DNA of 64,000 bases from Eutrophocola sp965661105 (lineage in GTDB: Bacteria; Pseudomonadota; Gammaproteobacteria; Pseudomonadales; Pseudohongiellaceae), in assembly GCA_965661105.1 (NCBI GenBank), contig CBFICR010000008.1:6026-70025 (forward strand), written 5' to 3'. A program made the position numbers and the translations under genes. Below the pieces are notes generated by a model. That model saw only the letters and a list, made by a program, of their open reading frames with translations, did no database searches and was not told the DNA's origin. Below, piece after piece: positions 59,164-64,000 of the stretch (within the stretch, counting starts at the first letter, position 1; each line of letters begins with the position of its first letter).

Positions 59164-59193
59164 CCGGCTATTTGCTACAATCACACTTTTGAA

Positions 59194-62100
59194 TTGAGCA
59201 AAGTGTCCGCGTCGCTAAAACAACTTTCAAACTCCATTAAACAGTGCATGACGAAAGATCAGCACCGTTTTCGTATGTCCCTGCAAAAAATTCGTCAGCT
59301 CAAGAAAATTGATGCTGACAACCTGAAAAACCTGGCAAACAGTATTCAGGCCTCATGCCAGCAAGTTGAGGCGAGAAAGTCCGCATTACCGGCAATTAAT
59401 TTCCCCCCCGAATTACCGATTAGTCAGTCCATTGATTCTATTCGTGATGTGATCAGTAAGCATCAGGTTGTCATAGTGGCCGGCGAAACCGGTTCGGGCA
59501 AGACTACCCAGCTTCCCAAGTTATGTCTGGATATGGGGCTGGGTATCAAGGGAATGATTGGACACACTCAACCAAGAAGACTGGCTGCCAGAACGGTGTG
59601 CAACAGAATTGCCGAAGAGCTGGCAGTGACTGGTACCAGCGGCGTGGCTTATCAGGTCAGGTTTCAGGATTACACGGATCAGAATACTTACGTCAAACTG
59701 ATGACTGACGGTATTCTTTTATCTGAAATTCGCGAAGATCCTTTTCTGAATAAATACGACACACTCATTATTGATGAAGCGCATGAGCGTAGTTTGAATA
59801 TTGATTTCCTGCTGGGTTATCTCAAACGCCTGCTACGCAGAAGGCCGGACCTGAAACTTATCGTCACTTCTGCAACCATAGATGTGGAAAAGTTCTCGAT
59901 TCACTTTGAGAATGCCCCGGTCATTGAGGTTTCCGGTCGCACCTACCCGGTAAATTTCGTTTACCAGAGCGCCGATGAAAACGAAGAAGAAGATCTGGAT
60001 GAACGTGTTGTCAGGGCAATTCATGAAATCAGGAAAATCGGCAAAAAGTCACCCATTGCACATCGCGATATTCTGGTTTTTCTAAGTGGCGAAAAAGAAA
60101 TTCGGGATACTGCAAATACTATTCGTAAAGACAAATCGCTGGATCTTGAGGTACTGCCTCTCTATGCAAGGTTAACCAATAAAGAGCAGAATCGGGTCTT
60201 TCAGGCACACTCCAAACAACGCATTGTACTGGCGACCAATGTTGCCGAAACCTCACTCACTGTCCCCGGCATTGGCTATGTCATTGATAGCGGGATGGCG
60301 CGTATCAGTCGATACAGCGTAAGAAGTAAAATCCAGCGTCTTCCAATAGAAGCCGTGTCACAAGCCAGCGCCAATCAGCGCGCGGGGCGCTGTGGTCGTC
60401 TATGCCCTGGTACCTGTGTACGTCTTTACAGTGAGGAGGACTTCAACAGCAGGCCTGAATATACCGATACTGAAATTACCAGAACCAACCTGGCGTCAGT
60501 TATTTTACAAATGCTGGTTTTAAAACTCGGCGATATTGAGTCTTTTCCATTTGTTGATCCGCCGGAGACAACTGCTATCAAGGATGGCTTTAAAATCCTG
60601 GAAGAACTTGGTGCGGTTAACGCGCAGGGAAAAATAACGCGTTCTGGACGGCAAATGGCCAGTTTCCCGGTAGATCCCCGACTGGCAAGAATTCTGCTGG
60701 CAGGTGCACAATATAACTGTCTCAACGAAATTCTGACTATTGTCAGTGCGCTCAGTATCCAGGACCCTCGTGAGCGACCGCAGGATAAGCGCCAGGCTGC
60801 TGACGAGGCCCATAGCCGATACAGTCACCCTGAATCAGACTTTATGGCATGGGTAAATCTCTGGCAGTACTTCGAGGAAAACAGACAGGCATTGGGTAGA
60901 AATCGTCTCGGCAAGTTCTGCCATAAACATTTTCTGTCCTATATGAGAATGACCGAATGGCGTGAAGTTCATCGTCAGTTGAAACTGCTTTCCCAGGAAA
61001 TGAAATTCTCGATAAATACCGAGCCTGCCAGTTATGAAAATATCCACCATGCCTTATTAAGTGGTCTGGTCAGTAATGTGGCAAATCGGCTTGATGACCA
61101 TACTTACCTCGGTGCCAGAAATCGAAAATTCAGAGTGTTTCCGGGTTCTGACCTGCATGGCAAAAAATATCCATGGATTCTTGCTGCAGAGCTTGTCGAG
61201 ACATCACAACTTTTCGCCAGAATGAATGCCAGAGTTGAACCAGACTGGATTGAAAGCCAGGCAAAAGGATTGCTGAAGTATCACTACGCGGAACCGCACT
61301 GGGAAAAACGTCGTGGCAAAGTTATCGCACTGGAAAAAGTGACACTCTATGGCCTGGTACTGGCAGAGAACAGAAAAGTCGTCTACAGCACGATAGATCC
61401 GCACATTAGTCGGGAAATATTTATTCGTGAGGGGCTGGTTCCTGCTCAGATCAATACACGACTGGATTTCTATCGTCATTATGCTGAACTTAAAAAAGAA
61501 ATAGAAAGTCTGGAAGATAAAACCCGTCGCAAGGATATTCTGCTGACCGATGATGATTTATATGCCTTGTTTGAGCCATTAATACCAGCACAGGTTGTTG
61601 ATCAGGCCAGTCTGGAGCGTTGGGTTAAAAGGCTTTCTAAAGACGAGGCGGCCAAGCTGTTTCTGGACAAAAACGACCTGCAAAATAGTTCAGGTGACGC
61701 GGTTAATCTGCAGGCTTTTCCTGACAAGATTCAGGCAGGGCATCTGTCTCTGGAACTGGACTATCAATTCGATCCGGGAAAGGAAAGCGATGGTGTGTCG
61801 GTGGATGTTCCCGTTACTGTTTTGATGCAATTAAAAGAAGCGGATCTGGATTGGCTGGTACCAGGCCTGTTGCGAGAGAAATGTATTGCTATGGTTAAAG
61901 CTCTGCCCAAGCCTGTGAGGAAAAACTTTGTTCCAGTCCCTGATTATATAGATCGGGTACTGGCCCGCATTAAACTGGGTGAGGGTGACCTGAAGGCAGT
62001 CCTGGCTACTCAGTTACAGGGACTGACTGGCGTATCCATTGCAATCGAAAGCTGGAAAGACTTCGTGCTACCCGATCATCTGAGAATGAATATCAATGTA

Positions 62101-63075
62101 CTGGATGATAATGGCCGTCGTCTTGGTAGTGACAGAAACCTGCTAACTTTAAAAGAAAAATTTGCCGAGCAAAGCCGTAAGGCAATGGCAGAATTCTCTG
62201 AGGCTACAATCGAAAGAAGTGGAATTACTGATTGGGATTTTGGAGAGCTTGAAACAGTACATGAAATCAAACAAGGGGGATTGACAGTATTATCATGGCC
62301 GTCACTGATAGACGATGGTGAAAGTGTTTCACTTAAACTTGCCGATTCACCTGTTACTGCACAAAAACAAACGCGGGCAGGAGTCGCCAGACTATATATG
62401 CTTAAGAACCGTCAGCAATTGAAATATCTGCAAAAACACCTGTTACAGGACCCTCGCACCTTACCTCTGATGAAAAACTTTGGCGGTCAGAAAAATCTCG
62501 TCAGCGGACTGATTCAGGCCAGTTATCAGGCAGCATTTGAGCTTGATACCAGCTTGCCGGCCAATGCCGCGGAATTTGAGTCTATGTATGAAGCCGGTCG
62601 CAGTTTACTGATTGAGACATCGAACAAACTCGAAGCACTACTAACAAGAATACTGATAGATTTTGGCAACTTGAGTAAAACACTAGAGAAGTATAAAAAA
62701 CTTGAGGATCTGGGGTTGCGACAGGACATTGGGCAGCAATTGGATGCGCTGGTCTATGAAGGTTTTCTAGTGGACACACCGGTTGAGTTACTGGGTGAAT
62801 TTCCGCGTTATTTTGCAGCCATCACCCAGCGCCTGGAAAAATACCCGGGCCAAAAGAATCGGGATGCTCAATATGCCTCAATGCTTCAGCAATGGTGGCA
62901 GCGTTACGAAGAGCGCAAAGCCTTATTCCAGGGGCAGCATAAAAGCAGCCTTGCTCTTGACGAGTTTCGCTGGATGCTGGAGGAACTTCGGGTTTCTCTT
63001 TTTGCCCAGGTGCTCGGTACCCGCTATGCTATCTCGGAGAAAAGACTGGAAAAAGCCTGGAAGGCAATAGATTAA
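59194..63075 (+). CDS. hrpA: ATP-dependent RNA helicase HrpA
   Basis: 1293-aa DEAH-box helicase. Walker A GETGSGKTTQL at 97-107, DEAH at 194-197 (IIDEAHERS), SAT at 226-228, then GEKEIRDTA, VATNVAETSLTVPGIGYVIDSG and QRAGRCGR; the C-terminal HA2/OB and DUF3418 regions occupy the rest. HrpA acts on mRNA and on stalled ribosomes. E. coli HrpA is 1300 aa. Start TTG 59194; a GTG three codons later (59203) is an alternative; neither has a strong SD. It follows pspC by 30 bp. Confidence 0.94.
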   Translation: MSKVSASLKQLSNSIKQCMTKDQHRFRMSLQKIRQLKKIDADNLKNLANSIQASCQQVEARKSALPAINFPPELPISQSIDSIRDVISKHQVVIVAGETGSGKTTQLPKLCLDMGLGIKGMIGHTQPRRLAARTVCNRIAEELAVTGTSGVAYQVRFQDYTDQNTYVKLMTDGILLSEIREDPFLNKYDTLIIDEAHERSLNIDFLLGYLKRLLRRRPDLKLIVTSATIDVEKFSIHFENAPVIEVSGRTYPVNFVYQSADENEEEDLDERVVRAIHEIRKIGKKSPIAHRDILVFLSGEKEIRDTANTIRKDKSLDLEVLPLYARLTNKEQNRVFQAHSKQRIVLATNVAETSLTVPGIGYVIDSGMARISRYSVRSKIQRLPIEAVSQASANQRAGRCGRLCPGTCVRLYSEEDFNSRPEYTDTEITRTNLASVILQMLVLKLGDIESFPFVDPPETTAIKDGFKILEELGAVNAQGKITRSGRQMASFPVDPRLARILLAGAQYNCLNEILTIVSALSIQDPRERPQDKRQAADEAHSRYSHPESDFMAWVNLWQYFEENRQALGRNRLGKFCHKHFLSYMRMTEWREVHRQLKLLSQEMKFSINTEPASYENIHHALLSGLVSNVANRLDDHTYLGARNRKFRVFPGSDLHGKKYPWILAAELVETSQLFARMNARVEPDWIESQAKGLLKYHYAEPHWEKRRGKVIALEKVTLYGLVLAENRKVVYSTIDPHISREIFIREGLVPAQINTRLDFYRHYAELKKEIESLEDKTRRKDILLTDDDLYALFEPLIPAQVVDQASLERWVKRLSKDEAAKLFLDKNDLQNSSGDAVNLQAFPDKIQAGHLSLELDYQFDPGKESDGVSVDVPVTVLMQLKEADLDWLVPGLLREKCIAMVKALPKPVRKNFVPVPDYIDRVLARIKLGEGDLKAVLATQLQGLTGVSIAIESWKDFVLPDHLRMNINVLDDNGRRLGSDRNLLTLKEKFAEQSRKAMAEFSEATIERSGITDWDFGELETVHEIKQGGLTVLSWPSLIDDGESVSLKLADSPVTAQKQTRAGVARLYMLKNRQQLKYLQKHLLQDPRTLPLMKNFGGQKNLVSGLIQASYQAAFELDTSLPANAAEFESMYEAGRSLLIETSNKLEALLTRILIDFGNLSKTLEKYKKLEDLGLRQDIGQQLDALVYEGFLVDTPVELLGEFPRYFAAITQRLEKYPGQKNRDAQYASMLQQWWQRYEERKALFQGQHKSSLALDEFRWMLEELRVSLFAQVLGTRYAISEKRLEKAWKAID

Positions 63076-63247
63076 GCATTTAGAAAGCTGTCTCGACAAA
63101 TAGGAAGACGCTGCCGGATAATTCGCATTATTTTCTGCTTATTCAGCAAGAATAATTTTCAAGGTGAAAGCTTTTCATCCTGGCTACAACCAGGCGTGAT
63201 GAAACTGGCAGGTTTACAAACATTCCATAACGCGGAGTCAACGCCAA

Positions 63248-64000
63248 ATGGTTTTTTGGCACTCATCATTTTCAACATTACTTTTGCGATCGCAAAGCAA
63301 GCCATTAACGCAATGCAAAGCCCTTTGCGCTGTCATGCTTATCGGGCTTTCCATGTTTGTGCTTATTCCGGTCAGTAATGCCCAGTCAGATGATGTCGAT
63401 CCCTTTATCAAGCTCAACAGGAATCTATACCACTTTAACCAGGGCTTTGATGATGTCATTGTGAAGCCGATGAGCAAGGGATATGACAAAGTCGTACCGG
63501 AATTTGCCAAACATGGGGTCAGTAATTTTTTTAATAATATTGATGATGTGAATGTAATTGCGAATGATCTTTTGCAATTGAAAATGATCAACGCTTTGGA
63601 AGACTCCTGCAGACTGGTTATTAATTCTACGCTGGGGCTTGCTGGAGTTATTGATGTGGCCTCCAATTTTGGGTTCTATAAGCAACATGAGGATTTTGGC
63701 CAGACCCTGGGGCGCTGGGGAGTTGGAACCGGGCCCTATATAGTTGTACCGTTTTTAGGTAATACCACTCTGCGTGATGCCATCGGTTTTGTCCCTGACT
63801 ACCTGCTTAATCCAATTTTCTGGGTGGATGAAGAAGCTTACAGGCATACCCTTTATGCTCTGGATACTATTGATACACGTCTGTATTACATGGCGGCCGA
63901 ATCAATGATCAGCGGTGATGAATATATTTTTGTGCGTAATGCTTACCTTCAACGCAGAGAATATCTTGTTGCCGATGGGGAGGTAGTGGATGAATGGGAT
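63248..64000 (+). CDS. MlaA (VacJ)-family protein, 3' end outside window
   Basis: An open frame runs from ATG 63248 to the last base (251 codons shown). The body matches MlaA/VacJ: DVDPFIKLNRNLYHFNQGFD, VPEFAKHGVSNFFNNIDDVN, NSTLGLAGVIDVASNFG, DFGQTLGRWGVGTGPYIVVPF and RDAIGFVPDYLLNP, with the tail continuing NAYLQRREYLVADG. MlaA removes phospholipids from the outer leaflet of the outer membrane with MlaBCDEF. The signal segment AVMLIGLSMFVLIPVSNAQS has no lipobox cysteine, unlike typical MlaA lipoproteins. GGAG at 63234 precedes the ATG. TTG 63284 is another start. Confidence 0.88.
   Translation, partial: MVFWHSSFSTLLLRSQSKPLTQCKALCAVMLIGLSMFVLIPVSNAQSDDVDPFIKLNRNLYHFNQGFDDVIVKPMSKGYDKVVPEFAKHGVSNFFNNIDDVNVIANDLLQLKMINALEDSCRLVINSTLGLAGVIDVASNFGFYKQHEDFGQTLGRWGVGTGPYIVVPFLGNTTLRDAIGFVPDYLLNPIFWVDEEAYRHTLYALDTIDTRLYYMAAESMISGDEYIFVRNAYLQRREYLVADGEVVDEWD

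Overview
The window looks like the chromosome of a free-living, probably marine, gammaproteobacterium related to the Pseudomonas/Cellvibrio side of the class. This rests on gene order: ygfZ-sdhE-nadB-rpoE-rseA-rseC-mucD-lepA-lepB-rnc-era-recO, cysM-rlmD-mazG, adk-tsaB, the 4.5S RNA in front of dnaX-ybaB-recR, rnd-ycgL-ycgN, pspF//pspA-B-C and hrpA follow Pseudomonas-type synteny. I cannot name a genus from sequence alone. No tRNA, rRNA or CRISPR array was seen.

Layout. 0-3.5 kb is accessory DNA: the end of an IS30-family transposase, a secreted GH5-type glycoside hydrolase and two orphan genes, punctuated by four copies of a 22-nt hairpin repeat. 3.6-24.98 kb is mostly housekeeping: an HD-GYP response regulator, ygfZ//sdhE, nadB, then the envelope-stress operon starting at a sigma-E-like autoregulated promoter (rpoE, rseA, rseC, mucD, with rseB missing) running into translation, secretion and RNA-processing genes. 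After recO come cysM, rlmD, mazG (relA missing from between them), adk, a very large lysine/alanine-repeat histone-H1-like gene, tsaB and uppP.

25.1-44.9 kb is a catabolic/accessory region: a PcaR-type IclR regulator, NTF2-like, VOC, DUF3237, MetE-like and homocitrate-synthase-like proteins, a large DUF1592-type cytochrome, WrbA, an alpha/beta hydrolase, another VOC protein, small secreted proteins, DUF6152 proteins in fused and split forms, malonyl-CoA decarboxylase, an FAA-hydrolase, an AmpG-like permease, a ChrR-like double cupin, a 52-aa membrane protein and a hydroxycinnamoyl-CoA hydratase/lyase. Together they suggest aromatic or phenylpropanoid side-chain breakdown, but the whole pathway is not present here.

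45.1-50.4 kb encodes an HlyD adaptor and a C39-peptidase ABC exporter (translationally coupled), then a TraB/GumN-domain protein; no obvious double-glycine substrate peptide lies nearby. 50.5-55.9 kb holds the SRP RNA, dnaX (with a programmed frameshift site), ybaB, recR, rnd, ycgL, ycgN. 55.9-59.2 kb is the phage-shock locus with a sigma-54 promoter, an extra lipoprotein gene and a PspC carrying two PspC domains. hrpA and the 5' part of an mlaA-like gene close the window.

Points worth attention: two genes (mazG, ycgN) that seem to start at AUC/AUU; the dnaX slippery site with an immediate -1 stop; the fused/split DUF6152 paralogues; an Asn in place of the third C39 triad residue in the exporter; several short tandem arrays (7-12 bp units) in intergenic DNA; and the H1-like giant between adk and tsaB.
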